Source of the DNA: Entophlyctis helioformis
Lineage: Eukaryota > Chytridiomycota > Chytridiomycetes > Chytridiales > Chytriomycetaceae
Length of the DNA: 64,000 nt
Direction of reading: 5' to 3'
Assembly: GCA_025526915.1 (NCBI GenBank)
Contig: JAHLKH010000097.1
Location: 32,936 to 96,935 of the forward strand
Positions 10,243 to 24,139 of the stretch are shown here, piece by piece (within the stretch, counting starts at the first letter, position 1; each line of letters starts with the position of its first letter). The notes beneath the pieces were generated by a model, which did not search any database, was not told where the DNA came from, and worked only from the letters and a program-made list of their open reading frames with translations. The translations under genes and the position numbers were made by a program.

Positions 10243-11975
10243 TTATCTTCGGGTCACGGCCGATTCGTCGGCTCGCGGAGCGTGCGTCAGCATCTGCCGG
10301 GTCATCAGACAGTCGTGTTGGTCCCTTGGCGTCGCTTGGTATCGCAGTGGCACTCCAGCACATACGAAGCAGTGGCGCTCCAGCACAGGACCTACCCGCT
10401 CAGACGCCTCTTGTGCAGTCACCGCGTTGCCAAGCGCCTTGGGCCAGTCGCTCCTCCACTCCACGCTCCCGAGCTGCTCCATCCACGCTTGCACTCCAAC
10501 GCACATGGCCTGCCACCGCAGCGGCCCTTGCGGCTGATACACGTACTCGTAGTCTAGACACTCGCCTGAAAAGTACATGCCCATGTTCCACCGGACAGCC
10601 TCAAAGTATGCCTGGACTTGGCCCATCGCGTTCGACTGGTCAATCGATGCCAAGTTCGTCGTGCGCTGACAAGCTGAGCGGTCGCTGCGTCGGTCGTGCA
10701 GCAGATGGCTCACGGCCAGCAGATTGACAGTCATGCCTTGGCGCGTCAGATGAACCAGATATCCTCGCCTGCCGCCCATGCCGGGCAGTCTCTGCATTGC
10801 CTGCGGCGACAGCACTCCCTCTGGCGCTTGCGCTTGGTGCAGCGCCAGATATGCAGCAAACAGACTCGCGAGCGGCCGGTGCGGCAGACTCGGCAGGTTA
10901 TCGTTGCCCGACATCAGAGTGAGCAGCGCCACATCTTGCATCACCCGTCCGACATCGGCGCCTGGTAGGTGCCTCTGCACCTCTTGCCGCATCTTATCCA
11001 GCGAAAACACAACGCTGTCTAGTCCTGTGCACTGCACGCAGTCGGCCATTGGTGCTGCAGTAAGCACTGCCACCTTGTCCAAGTCAGTTCAAGTGTCCTG
11101 CCTCATCAGCAAACAGCCCGCAGCCATGCCAATGGACTTGCATTGAATGGCTGCATCGGCGTCGCCAGAGACAATAGTGAACCTTGGAAGGGCTGGTCGA
11201 CGACCCTCTGTTACCATCGCATGGCCCGCGTTCCCTGCCGCGTCCGTTTCGTCTCGTTGCAACGCAAGCAGCCGCTTCAGCATCTTGGACTCTCCCTCGC
11301 CCGCCTCCGACGATCTGCTCAGCCAGTACTCTCGGTACTCATGCCCTGCCTGCGCATCTCGGCTTTGCATTCCAAAGCACTGTTCCAGCGTGTCTTCAAG
11401 TCGCCTGTAGTATGCCGATCCTGGTGTGAGAGAGAGTCGGTGCACCCGCCCCGGCGTATTGAGCATCTGCCTCCATTCGTGGAGTTATCAGCAACGCATG
11501 CGATGGCAGCCAGCACCCACAGCTTGCTCAACCGACCTGCGATGTGCCAGGGGACGCCAGCAGCTTCTGTCGTCGTTTCTGCTGCAGAGCCAACTTGGCC
11601 AACGCCGCAGGTCCGTCGATCGCCATGGACAGCGATCGCAGAGGACGCAGGTCCTGGCTGGCCAGCAGCCTGTCGATGCGGCCGAGCACAGCGGCTGTGA
11701 GTCTGTCCTCGGCCTCGCTGCTCGACCGCATCGTGCGATGAATGACAAAGCTGAGATCCACAAACAGGTGGTCGGTTTGCCGACGGGAGCGCTGTGCATT
11801 GGGCTGTGCATACGCAGCATGGCGTCTAGGCGCATATGCAGTTGCATGGTTGCCATTGACGTTAGCAGCGACCATGGGCTGGCACCTCCATTCACATCTC
11901 CACGCACTGCTCGGCAGTCGTCATGGCTGCAGGCATCGTCTTGCGCAGCCACGACCAAAAACTTGCTGAGCCCAT
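10243..11975 (-). CDS. Compact XRN-like 5'-3' exoribonuclease
   Basis: Four exons on the reverse strand: 11975-11904, 11791-11537, 11466-11142 and 11066-10243. Phases agree throughout, giving 491 residues. The start MGSASFWSWLRKTMP matches the XRN start pattern. The acidic active-site positions of XRN enzymes are all visible: LFVDLS, AIDGPA, GEGESK (two Glu), SGDADA (two Asp) and SGNDNLP. After them comes a VRWNMGMYFSGECLDYEY segment resembling the conserved 'WVLYYYYRG...W' region. The third intron (11141-11067, 75 nt) begins GCAAGT, a GC-AG intron. The first donor (GTGGAG) is weak and is the least certain splice. XRN1 and XRN2 are about 900-1700 residues, so this is a reduced or divergent paralogue that ends soon after the catalytic core. 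RNA 5'-3' decay is inferred from the retained catalytic residues. Confidence 0.75.
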
Positions 11976-12348
11976 CCGTCAGGTTGATTGGAAGAGATTC
12001 CCAAAATCAATCAATTGTTGCAGGCATGGCCTGATGGAAAACGTGTCACGTGGAGGACACGTGACTGGACTGCGATGCTGTGGTCCCGCGCATGGTCCGG
12101 CGCTTGACCTTTTGTGGAATGCCACGCTCAGTGGTGCAATCAGCAGGCGATCAAGCAGCTTAGTAGCTGATGGTCTGCCCAGCAACAACACAGATCTGGC
12201 TCGCCGCGCCAATCCTCCATCGCGCATTCACAAGCCAGCCCAACGGAACATCAGCAAGTTCTGATCGGCCAATCAGCCAGAAACGCTCAGGGGTTGTGGT
12301 ATGAGCAGTTAAGCTGTCCCATCTGTTCTCTCTCCAGAAATCCTCATC

Positions 12349-13881
12349 ATGCTTGAGCGATTGCTTGCCGATTCCGATGGCAACCGAGATGAATGGCCAG
12401 ATGAGCAATCCCATGCGAGCCAGGACTACCAGCGCCGCCATCGCTCTCCCTCTCGGCAATGTACCGACCTGCGGCCGTCACTTGCCCGAGTCCTTGGTGC
12501 TTGTCTTGCCGTTGTCGTCCTGCTCGGTCTGCTATTCCATCTGTGGGATGCTGCTGTGCCACAACGAGCAAGCATGCAGCCATCCATCGCCAGTCGCTTT
12601 GCAGAGGCAGCCCGCTCGCGCCAAGACAGACGGCTGCCCATGCAGCCACCCTTATCCGACCCTAGTCCTGGCCTGTTCTCCATCACGGAAGGACTCCATG
12701 TCTTGAACAGCATCACGACGCTGAATCTGACCGTCGTTGGCTCAGCCGTATGTTCATGCATGCTGTCGCTTTCTCCGCCTTGAGCACTGGGCAGATGGCC
12801 AAGCTGACGGTGCACAACCATCGCTCTCGTCCAATGAGCAGAAAGTCGCGCTGGATATCATGCCTTGCCCGACCTTCCCACCAGCCCTGCAACGCCGCCC
12901 ATCCATCTGCCGCCGTCGATCAGCTTCAGCTACCTGGTCGAGTCCACACAAGAACACTTGGATCCCTCTGCACCGTTGATCATCTCGTCGTCTGTCTCTG
13001 GCTCGACCGCCGTCATCCATGTTACATCGCCCGTTGGCTCCATCATCGACCAGCTTGCGATTGGATCGAGCCTTGGCATTCCCTTGTCCAAGACGCCCTT
13101 GACGCTCAACCTGAACATTGACAATGGTGCTGTTCGCTTTGCGGCTTTCAACGCCAGCTTTGCTTTTGGATCTGTGGCAGTCCATGTCGATACAGGTCTC
13201 ATTGACACCAATGTAGGCCTGATGAGCCATCTGCACTCTGAATGCTTGCCGTGCGTACATGCCCAGCCCCTTGACGCGATTGTCTCTCCCAGGGACTTGC
13301 AGCTCAGTCTGTCTGGCTCACGGCGCGTGCTGGCACGATTCGCGCCGTTGCCAACGTCACCCATAGTCTGCATGCCCAGACAGACTCGGGCTGGGCCACG
13401 GTCGATGTCCTCTTGAGCAGACACCTTCAAGGCGTCGTGGCCGCAATGATAACGACAGCCCATCGGCAGGCTCTGCACACGTTTCAGCAGCCAACGGCTA
13501 TGTGTCTGGATCCGTCATTGGCTATTCCGAGCTGAGCGTTTCTGGCGGCACCGGTCCCATCACCATGTCACTGGCTCCGGTCCAAGGCGGCACAACAACA
13601 ACATCCAGCGACGCAGGAATAACAAGACTGTCAATGGTATGGTCATCTGCCTTGATCGGCCATCGCCTGCCATCCTTGCTGTCATTGACACTCTGCTGCG
13701 TGCACGCATACAGATGCCTGGCTATCACGGGACGCTCTTGGCAGAAACGCGCTTTGGCCGCGTCTCTGTGACTGGACGCAATGTCCATCTCGATCCTCCT
13801 TCGGCCTGCCGCCTAGCGAGAGACGAACTGACGGGTCGGCGATGCCATCAATGCAACAAGCACGATCCATGCCAGTGTTGA
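12349..13881 (+). CDS. Type II single-pass membrane protein, weakly LEA/DUF3712-like
   Basis: From ATG at 12349 there is a polar cytoplasmic head of about 45 residues, then a hydrophobic segment LGACLAVVVLLGLLFHLW, then a long Ser/Thr/Ile/Val-rich extracytoplasmic part with phrases such as NSITTLNLTVV, DIMPDLPTSP, PLTLNLNIDNG and FGRVSVTGRNVH. A probable first intron starts GTATGT near 12749 and ends near 12796. Beyond that, coding sense moves between frames (12865-13416, 13502-13600, 13639-13881), which needs further introns or indels, so exon limits are not fixed. Alternating beta-strand-like 'LNLTV...' repeats downstream of a TM recall fungal DUF3712/LEA-like vacuolar or wall proteins, but the match is only by eye. 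Confidence covers the presence of a membrane-protein gene, not its function. Confidence 0.5.
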
Positions 13882-14124
13882 TGTTGGTGTGATCTCGCTC
13901 AACTTTGCTTGATTCCAAACGCGGATATGAATGAATGAAATGGACTGAAGTACATGGACAAGAGAAGGGATAACGACAAGGAAGGGGAATCCGGCTCATG
14001 CTTGGATTAACGTATTCGCGCTGTCCAAGTACATCCTTGCACGCTGGCCATGGTGACGCAAAGAGCATACAAACAGCTGGAGGGTCAGAGGACAAGCAAT
14101 GAGCTGGCAATCGACGCAGGTTGA

Positions 14125-16045
14125 TTAACTTACATGTGCGACTCCCACGTGTGTGCACTCACGCAGCCGCTCGACGGCATCCGACATGCTCTTGGGAAAC
14201 ACCCGGCGCAGCAGCCAGCTTGCTACCATTTCAATAGATGCGCGACCAGCTCTGCATCCATGTCCATGTTTGGGCTTCCATGTATTCCTGGCACGCCTGC
14301 AAGAGTGCTGATTGCAAAGCGCCATCTGGTCCAGAACGGCAGTCTGTTGAGATCCACCAGCATGCCCAACGTGTCCAGCGATCCAGGCGCCAGCCATGTC
14401 TGGTTGAGGATAGTCTGCATTCGCCAGCCACTGCTGTGCACGGCCAATGGCCACGTCCCGAGGAAGCGGCCATCCTTGACGCTTCAGTCAGGATCGCGTC
14501 AAGAGCGTGCGCATGGATCGGCGACCCGCTCAAACGCATCCAAGAGCGTCTTGTTTGCACTGCTTGCATCTTGAGACATGTAGCGATGGACAAGGTCGGT
14601 CAGTCGACCTGTACGCCTTTTGCAAAAACGCATTGTCTTGGATGGGCTGCATGGCATCCAGCAGGATTGGGACAATAGACCCGGCGAGGGCTGCAATCAT
14701 TGCACACGTCCAGCAGAACATCGAGTGCCTGGAGCTTGACTGGCCAGCCCAAGGCGGGTGCTTGACATATTGCCCACAGAATGGCTGTGCTTCGGAACGG
14801 ATAGTATGATGTGTGCTGCCAGTGGGGCTGCTGATGCCACTCTGCTGGATGGCGTCGTGTTCGGTCGCGACATGCTCTCCAAAGCAGTCAAGACCCGCCA
14901 GCAGATCCGACTCGACGTCGCTTTTCAAAAGTGATGCAATGACATGCCACACATGCGGCATGAGACTTGGGCTGACGGGCGAGACGCCAGTGTCTGCACG
15001 CACTGGAGCAAGACCACTGAACACGGTCGTCCATATGTATGTGCATGCATACGGGAAGCGCAAATGATCCGGGCAGGTCAACGCCAGCCTTTACTGTCTG
15101 TACCAGCAGATCACAGTCCCATGCCCAATAGCAAGCCACAAACCAAAACCACACTCACTGTAGCAATGTTTCCTTGCTGCATGTTTCCGACGCGATGCAG
15201 CCCGTTTAACACGGTCATGACCACGTCTCTTCAACTTCTGCCGCTAGCCCGTCCAACAAAGACAGAAGCCGCATGCAGTTGATTTGGACAAATGGAGCTG
15301 GGATGCCATGTAGGTGTACGAGGCATCGAGTCGGTGCTCAAGAATCTGTTCAAGACATGGACAAGGCAGTGCAAGCGACTTGAACTTGGCCCTCGGTGGA
15401 GCAGCATCTCTGACGATGGCGCACAGGGTCACAAGGACGCAGACATGACGCTTGGGTGCGGATCGGCCACCGTCTGCTTGAGAGCCTTGATGTATGGCGC
15501 GACAAGCAGCGGGTCCAGAGCATGGAACCGCGCAAACACGATGACCGCCTTGCGTCGCACCAGCTCGCTCTCGTTGGAGAGCGATCGATGGACGTACTGC
15601 GCCAAAGTTGGATCAGATCGGAGTGGCCACGGTGGAGACGACCGAGAGTGCCATCGCGACTTCGATGGGTGGCGCTGCTCAGATCGCGCTGCAGCGTGTT
15701 GACGAGAAGCAAGCCCAGACTCGAGCGGCCACTGAGAAAGATGGAACGGCCAGGTAGGCGAGCGCTTCTCGTACAGGTTCTTGGCGTTCTGGCACAGGAT
15801 GATCGCCTGCAGATGCGCAAAGTCGGCCGTGTCAAAGCCCATCATCTCGCAGAAGATGGCCCGCACAAGGTCGCGCGGCTTGGCTTGCGGCGACGCGGCC
15901 ATGGTCAGACGCAGCGCCTGCACTTCTGCAGACACGAGACTGTGCTGGAGCGACAGCGAGGTGGTCTTGCTGAGACCGCAGCAGCAGCTGGTGAAAGTCG
16001 GGATCCCAGACCCGTGCTTTGGGCAGTGTCAGCTCCGATATGCTA
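14125..16045 (-). pseudogene. AP-4 epsilon-like large adaptin, interrupted by many frame changes
   Basis: Reverse-strand segments in successive frames line up with the trunk of a large adaptin: RDLVRAIFCEMMGFD and HLQAIILCQNAKNLYEKR (about 15820), LGLLLVNTLQRDLSS (about 15700), EVAMALSVVSTVA (about 15660), ELVRRKAVIVFARFHALDP (about 15540), DPHPSVMSASLVTLCAIV (about 15440), then an IPAPF-VQI-like segment followed by MRLLSLLDG (about 15280), and DRLTDLVHRYMSQDAS near 14600. A GIPAPF/VQI block is typical of AP-4 epsilon rather than AP-1 gamma or AP-2 alpha. AP-4 coats trans-Golgi vesicles. I count at least six places where the reading frame moves by one base without intron borders, so this is either a decaying gene or an error-rich consensus. 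An intron beginning GTGTGG near 15160 may be genuine. The start is not determined. Confidence 0.6.
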
Positions 16046-16265
16046 TAAACGTCCGGCGCGCCGCTTCGATGGACCAGGGTGTTGCAAGACGGAGCGCAAG
16101 CAGACGCCAGCATACCGCAGTGCCCTGGCTCGCTTGACATGCTGCAGTTGGTCGGCTGTCTTTCTTGTCTTGCAGGGTGGGTCTCGGCAGCTGCTTGCCA
16201 ACGACCATGAAGTGTGTTCAAGGCCGTGTTGCCAAGCTGTGGAGATCTCCCCCAACCTCACAAAC

Positions 16266-18018
<1,753 letters not shown>

Positions 18019-19179
18019 ATGGACTTGCGACAGATCCTCTTCAACCAGCCCACCGCCCCAACCGCAAGTCAGGCAGCGCCAGCCATGAGCACCAATGCCC
18101 CTCTTCCTTCCTCTGAGCAGCAGCAGCCACAGCCGTCATCGTCGCCGTCGCGAGAGCACCACCCCCGCGAGCGCAGACTCTGGCCATGCCGAGCACGCTG
18201 AGGCGACTCCTCCTCTGTCCAAGACTGCTGCCGCCGCGGTGAGCGGATGGCTCCACAAAAGCCCGCCATCATCCAGCTCACGGCCTGCGAACGCCGCCGC
18301 CCATGCTGCGGGCACTTCGCCTGCCTCTGCCTCTGCCTCTGTGCCCAATGCCAGCGCCTGCTACGGCCTCGACCCCAGCGGCCATGATCCCATACGATGA
18401 TGTGCGTTCTCTGGCTACGCACTCGTCTGCATTCGCCCATTCCTCGTGTCCATGCTCACCCTCTGTCCGGCACATGCCCCTGTCTGTCCTTGACTGTGCA
18501 ACCCAAAGGAGATGCACGAGCTGCACGAGTTGCAAGTGTTCAACAGCCCCTCGTCCGCACACGCCAAACGCGCTGCTTCTGCCACGGCTTCGTCGGCATC
18601 GCCCGTCCAACAGCGGGGATCACCGTCGCCTCTCTCATCGCCGAATGCTGCCGCTTTGGTTCCTGCTGCCGCCAGCGCCGTGTCGTCCCATCCCACAGAC
18701 GATGTCGCCCCGTCGCCACGTCCCGCTCCTCAGCCGACCCCGCAACCCCTGTCAACAATGCACACTTCTCCTTCTGCGGAGCCTCGGCTGCACAGGCCCA
18801 TGTCGTTCACTCGGTCCTTGTCTACTTCGTCCTCTGCGTCCAGCGCCACCACCACCGTGTCTGCTTCTTCGTCTCTTGTTGCCCGCGAGCTCTCGCCGCA
18901 CGACTTGGCAACGCCGATAGCCAAATCCAAGCGACCAAGTTCGATGGCAGCTGTGGTCGCACCGCCTTTCTTTGGCGATGCTGCAGCGGCGGCCGAGCCA
19001 GGATCGACTCCAAACAACACAGCGTCAACGGACAAGACCGACGATCCTTTTCTGCAGCGCGCGACGGCCAGCCACAGCCACGAACCTATCATCATGACGC
19101 CCCAGACGGTGGTCAAGAAACGGTCGCCTTCGGGTCTGCGACCATCGCCGCCTGTGCATCCTTCCACATCGAACCACAG

Positions 19180-19241
<62 letters not shown>

Positions 19242-21193
19242 AGTCGAATGACGCCAATCTCAGGCAGTCATCCCCTGGGCAACACAGCTCGGCGCAGCCC
19301 GCAATGTATGGACAGTCCCCACCTAGCATCGGAGGCATGGCTGGACTTTCGCCTGTAACAGCGTCTACCGTCGCGGCTGGCTCCAGGCATGCTGGACTTG
19401 ACAATCTCGGAGACGTCACCTTTGACGATGACAGCAATGCTCAGTTTGACGACGAGCTGCTCTTGTCTGAACAAGCGCCGTTTGATTTTATGGAGACATC
19501 CTTTGTAAGTTGCTCGCGCTGGATCACTCGTGGCGGCGACGACTCACACAGCAATCGTATGACCAACCTGCTCAGGCCGAGGATCTCACAACAGTGATGA
19601 GACCACCCATGTTTGCATCGTCGTCTTCGTCGCTATCCAGCCTGGACGGCCCGTCAGAAGGCTCGCCCATTGGATCGCCTCCGTCTTTCAGACACCGCAT
19701 GCTTAGCAAAGCCTCGACTCCTTTCAAGCAAAGCGAAACCCACGGCCACGCAGCCGCGCAGCTAGCTATGCGGTCTGCCCGTGACACACATCGCAGTGTG
19801 TCGGCCGGTGCTGCACCGCAATCATTCAATGTGCTTTCTCCACTCCGTCCTGCACATAGCGAGCCAGAACAGCAAGAGCAGCTCTTGCATTCCGTCCATC
19901 AGCCAACACCTACGATTGCCGAGTTCGATCCCCTGACAACGGCCTCTGCCAAAGACTGGATGATGACCTTTGACTCGCCTCTGGCAGCTGGAAAGTCAAG
20001 TGCGCACGCCATGTCATCGCCATCGTCGGCAGCGTTTGCTGGCTCTGCTCGTAACGGACAATCCACACCAAGTGCACCGCGGCCGCCCGTTCCCGCTCAC
20101 GGAGGCAGCAGTGGACTTGGTGGCAGCATTGTCGCCACGCCGCAGCAGCAGCAGTCGCTGTTGGATCTGGTGAATGCAATGGTCACACCTCACAGCGTGC
20201 CCAAGTTTTCGCAGCGCGATCTGGATCTTGAGAAGCAAAAGATGCGCGAGAATGTAAGTCTTTGTCCATGGCTTGCTGCCACCAGGTTGACGCACGCCCA
20301 TGTTTGACACGCGAATGCATGGCACCTGCAGTTTGAGAAGGAGTTTGATGTGGCGCAGATGGAAATCCAGGAGCTTGCAACCAATGCAGACAGCATGCGC
20401 CATGAGAACCAGAAGATGAAGGAGACACTTGCGCAGTGGGAGCAGGCCGTCAAGCACATGATTGGTGTGTGGTCCTCGTCTCGTTGTCTCGTGTTGGCTG
20501 CCCGGTGCTTCCAAGGCTAACCTGGGAGTGGAAATGTGGTATGGTCTGGTGTGGCGTGGCGTGGCGTGGCATGACAACAACAGCCGAAAAGGAAAAGAGC
20601 AAGCAGCAGCATCAGAGCGAGCTGGATGCACTGCGACTGCAGCTTGCCAAAATGTCAGAAGACCGTGACCTGGCGAGAAAGGAGACTGACAATGTGTCTC
20701 TCAAGTACAAGCAGCTGAGAGTGGATGTCTCGGACCTCAAGGAGGCAAGCGTGCCGCGCTTGGATGGCTGCTGTCTTGCGAGGTCGTTGGCTTGTCTACT
20801 AACAGAATGGGTCTCGAACAGATTGACGAGAAGCAGCGCCAAAGGATTGGCGAGCTGGAGAAGGATCTCACGACAGCCACTCAGCGCTTTGATTCTCTTC
20901 GCGAGCACGCTGAAGCCAAGCTTGACGAGTAAGTCTGCCGTGCAACGTGATGGCGGCGGTGTGTCTCTGCTGTCACTGACATGCACCCAACGATTGGCAG
21001 AGCAAACGTTGAGATTGCCCGCGTGCGAGCATCGTATGAAAAGGAGCTTTCTGCGCTGCGTGCCAAGCTATCGCGAGTCGAGATCCAGATGCAGTCCTTG
21101 GAGCTGAACCTTCAAGCCAAGACACAGGAGAATGTGGAGCTCACCAAGATCTGCGACGATCTGGTGAGCCAGATGGAGCGCATGGCTGCCTGA
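18019..21193 (+). CDS. TACC-family coiled-coil protein
   Basis: The C-terminus is a clear TACC domain built from several exons: FEKEFDVAQMEIQELATN (about 20332), a coiled coil around 20585-20745, EKQRQRIGELEKDLTTATQR (about 20828), then ANVEIARVRASYEKELSALR and the terminal VELTKICDDLVSQMERMAA ending at 21193. The heptads and the final E(N/E)ELT(K/R)ICDDLI motif are diagnostic of TACC proteins (Alp7 in fission yeast), which bind TOG-family microtubule polymerases at spindle poles. The N-terminal 700 or so residues are Ser/Pro/Ala-rich and hold a CAG-encoded glutamine tract at 19184-19239. Introns at about 19504, 20251, 20463, 20743 and 20929 begin GT. Frame changes near 18150 and 18330 in the low-complexity part are unexplained and may be indels. 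Confidence 0.82.
19184..19239 (+). repeat. CAG tract encoding polyglutamine in the TACC gene
   Basis: About 18 consecutive glutamine codons, mostly uninterrupted CAG, in the disordered N-terminal half of the TACC protein. Confidence 0.92.
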
Positions 21194-21294
21194 CAGGAAC
21201 CATGCGCCATGCAAAATGCCTTGTTCACAATGGGTCTGCATTGGATCCGGAAGCACACACATTAAACGCCAGTTTTACTTCAGATCCACGAACC

Positions 21295-22606
21295 ATGATC
21301 TCGCTGCACTCGCATTCTGGACAGTACTGCATGCATGCGCATGGCGAGCTCGAAGCGGTGGTTGAGCAGGCCATCGCACTCGGCTTTACGACGTATGGCC
21401 TGTCAGAGCACATGCCGCGCACCCGCACTCAGGACCTGTATCCAGAAGAGGTGCGTCCACATCAACGACCAGCAAGACCAGCCAGACCCTTGCTGAGATG
21501 CTCTGTCTGTGCATGCCTGGTTGGACGGCTGGACGACAGGCACACCTCCAGCCTGCAGACACTCGGACGGCCTTTGAGCAGTTCCATGCGCATGCCCGCG
21601 AGCTGCAGGCTAGATACAGCGACCGCATCCAGCTGCTTGTCGGCATGGAGACAGAGCTCATCCACGAGGCAACGATGAGCGAGGTCGAGGCTATCCAGCA
21701 GACGCTTGGACTGGATTACATGGTTGGATCTGTGCACCATGTGCGAGAGATGCCCATTGACTTTGACGAGCCTGGCTTTGCGGCCGTCGAGCGCCTGCTG
21801 GCCACCGGCACTCTCAGCGGTAATAATGCCCTCGCATTGGATCCCGTCTTGGTCGTGCCCGTCTTCCAAACTGATCAGCCCCTACCTCTCGTCGCACTCT
21901 GCGTTAAACGATCTGTGCGGCTTGCAATGCATGGTGGTCTCATAGGCACCGAAGCAGTCTTTCAGGAGTACTTTGACGCGCAGTACACTCTGCTCCGCCG
22001 CCTCAAGCCAACCGTCGTTGGGCACTTTGATCTGGTTCGCAAGTACCGAGGCGACTTTCCGTTGAGCGATGCGTGCTGGACCAAGATCCGCCGCAACGTC
22101 GACTGGATCGTCGAGTATGGCGGCCTCGTCGAGATCAACACGGCTGGATGGCGCAAGGGACTGCGTGATGCGTATCCGCAGCGCGACATTATAAAGGTAG
22201 ACATGCCAGGAAGCGGTTGCCTGTTGACGAGACTCACTCTGGCCGGCTTGTGTCTCGGCAGTACATGGTTGAGCGCGGCGTCCAGTTCTGCCTCTCAGAC
22301 GACAGCCACGGCCCCGGCGATGTTGGACACAGCTACGAAAAGATTCCAAAGTACCTCGACGACATGGGCATCAAAGAGATCTATTATCCGGCGGTGGCAT
22401 CCCCCTGCAGCCTCGGCACCTGCACCAACATGAACCACGAGCACATCATGCCGCTCGATGACGACGGCAGCAACGACGGCTTTGATGGCCGCTCTGGATC
22501 TCGCCCAGTCCGGATCCAGTGCATCCGGCATGTCTCGCAACTCGCGTCCTGGGAGGCGCTTCCAGGTCGTCGCCAGGCTGCCTCCAGCAGCAAGGGCAGG
22601 GACTGA
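21295..22606 (+). CDS. HIS2: Histidinol-phosphatase, PHP family
   Basis: Four exons, 21295-21450, 21552-21819, 21946-22196 and 22262-22606, with all borders GT-AG and phases consistent, give 339 residues against about 335 in yeast His2. The N-terminus SLHSHSGQYCMHAHG holds the PHP metal-binding histidines and is followed by GLSEHMPRT. GMETELIHE and YMVGSVHHV come next, GHFDLVRKY supplies further ligands, and the last exon has LSDDSHGPGDVG, the C-terminal PHP metal site. The enzyme removes phosphate from L-histidinol phosphate in histidine synthesis. It starts about 100 bp after the TACC stop on the same strand. No frame break is needed, which contrasts with its neighbours RBX1 and AP-4 epsilon. 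Confidence 0.95.
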
Positions 22607-22666
22607 GGTGGTGCATGGACAGAAGGCTGCTGGCTGCTGGCTGCTGGTGAATGAAGCGATGACTTG

Positions 22667-22888
22667 TCATTGTGACGGCGGCCGAGCTGTCGAGGATGCT
22701 TGTTGCAGCGAGCGTTGCTGCTGCTGCTGCTGCCGCTGATTCACAGCATCTTCTTGGAGCTGCTGCCGCCGCTGCTTCGACCTGGATGCCTTGGCCCAGG
22801 TTGGAAAGGCAACGGTTGCAATGGCGAGCGCAGCAACACCGACTATCAGCCCGACCGTCACTCGCTGCTTGTTGCGGTTCGAGAGCAT
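22667..22888 (-). CDS. Small single-pass membrane protein, unknown
   Basis: A 73-residue reverse-strand ORF. Residues 1-9 are basic, about 10-32 form one hydrophobic helix (VTVGLIVGVAALAIATVAF), and the tail is charged and Gln-rich with a CTG-derived Q run. The gene points away from the UBE2G1 gene, leaving a 68-bp shared upstream gap, and converges with HIS2. The layout (short basic head, one TM, charged tail) is seen in small mitochondrial or ER proteins, but I do not recognise the family. Its coding status rests on the clean TM and the tight divergent arrangement. Confidence 0.5.
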   Translation of the reverse strand: MLSNRNKQRVTVGLIVGVAALAIATVAFPTWAKASRSKQRRQQLQEDAVNQRQQQQQQRSLQQASSTARPPSQ

Positions 22889-22956
22889 CGTCGTCAGCGG
22901 ATGCTCAGGATGGTTTTTGGATTATTCCACAAACATCCCTCCAAACATAGCGACTC

Positions 22957-24055
22957 ATGACGACCACACCACCAACGTCAGAAGCACAGAGCTCGCTGCT
23001 CCTCAAGCGCCAGCTCAAACGTAGGTATCTGGAAGAGGAGCATGCCTGTGCCGCTTAACCGCCATTGACAACCTCGGTTATTGCCGCTGCTGCTGCTGCA
23101 CTGCACTCTGCTCTCGCCCGACCCTGGTTGCCTTTCCTCACATCCTCCTCACGCCATCGTTGCCCTGGCAACCATCGATTCTGTCTGCAGAGCTGTCCAA
23201 GAGCCCTGTTGAAGGCTTCAGCGCTGGTCTGTCCGATGATGGCAACATCTACGAATGGTGAGCCCGCTTATCGCCTTGGCAGTCACACTTTGGCTACCGG
23301 CCGCCCCCCCAGCGGCGATTCAGCGGCGTGCCGACTGTTTCCCGGCGTGGACTTGCAAATACGCAGATGCCAACTCACAATGTCCGATGTGAATGGCAGG
23401 GATGTGATGATCATGGGCCCTGAAGGCACACCATAGTAAGCCGGTCGATGCGTGCCCACTGCCGTCGTCTGTGTGCGTTGGATGTTGCTGACCCTTGCGT
23501 GGCATGCAAACCCAGCGAGGGCGGCTTTTTCAAGGCGCACTTGTCGTTCCCAACAAACTATCCACAGATGCCACCCAAGATGCGATTCGTCAGCGAGATG
23601 TGGCATCCGAACGTGTACGCAAACGGCGATGTATGCATCTCCATTCTTCACCCTCCAGGTACATGTGTGCGCATGCCAAGTCGTGGCTGGGGCATGGGCG
23701 ATGCTAACGACTCGGCTGTTGAATGCGCCAATGCGAACAGGCGACGACAAGTGGGGTTACGAGCAGGCCGGCGAACGCTGGCTTCCCATCCACACGGTCG
23801 AGACGATCGTGCTGTCGGTTGTCAGCATGCTGTCCAGCCCGAACGACGAGTCGCCTGCCAACATAGAGGCTGCTGTATGTTGTGCGCGTGCGCTGTACAG
23901 ATTGCTGCTTTGGCCATTACTCATCCATATTCGATGGCCATTGTACTTGAACCATTCGCGGCGGCGTTTGCGGCCAACAGAAGGAATGGAGGGAAAACAA
24001 CCGCGAGTTCAAGCGTCGCTGCAGGGCGATTGTGCGCAAGACGCTGGAAGGATGA
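22957..24055 (+). CDS. Ubiquitin-conjugating enzyme E2, UBE2G1/Ubc7 type
   Basis: Six exons, 22957-23020, 23191-23257, 23400-23435, 23516-23658, 23741-23874 and 23981-24055, encode 172 residues (human UBE2G1 is 170) with every phase consistent. Motifs are [40 protein letters not shown], then [15 protein letters not shown], where the Cys is the catalytic residue, the acidic insertion after the active site that marks the G class ([13 protein letters not shown]), and [16 protein letters not shown]-class E2s work with ER-associated degradation ligases and build K48 chains. One exon is only 36 nt. No frame defects. Confidence 0.94.
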
Positions 24056-24139
24056 ATCAAGATACGATCAGCAACTGTACGACGGCTCATGGGCTGTTAT
24101 TGTTGGTGTTGGCGCGAGCAAGGAGGCTGCGATGGTGCA

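Noticed and set aside
12160..12459. Reverse-strand ORF beside the XRN-like start
   Set aside because: It overlaps the start of the membrane-protein gene in antisense and has no recognisable feature.
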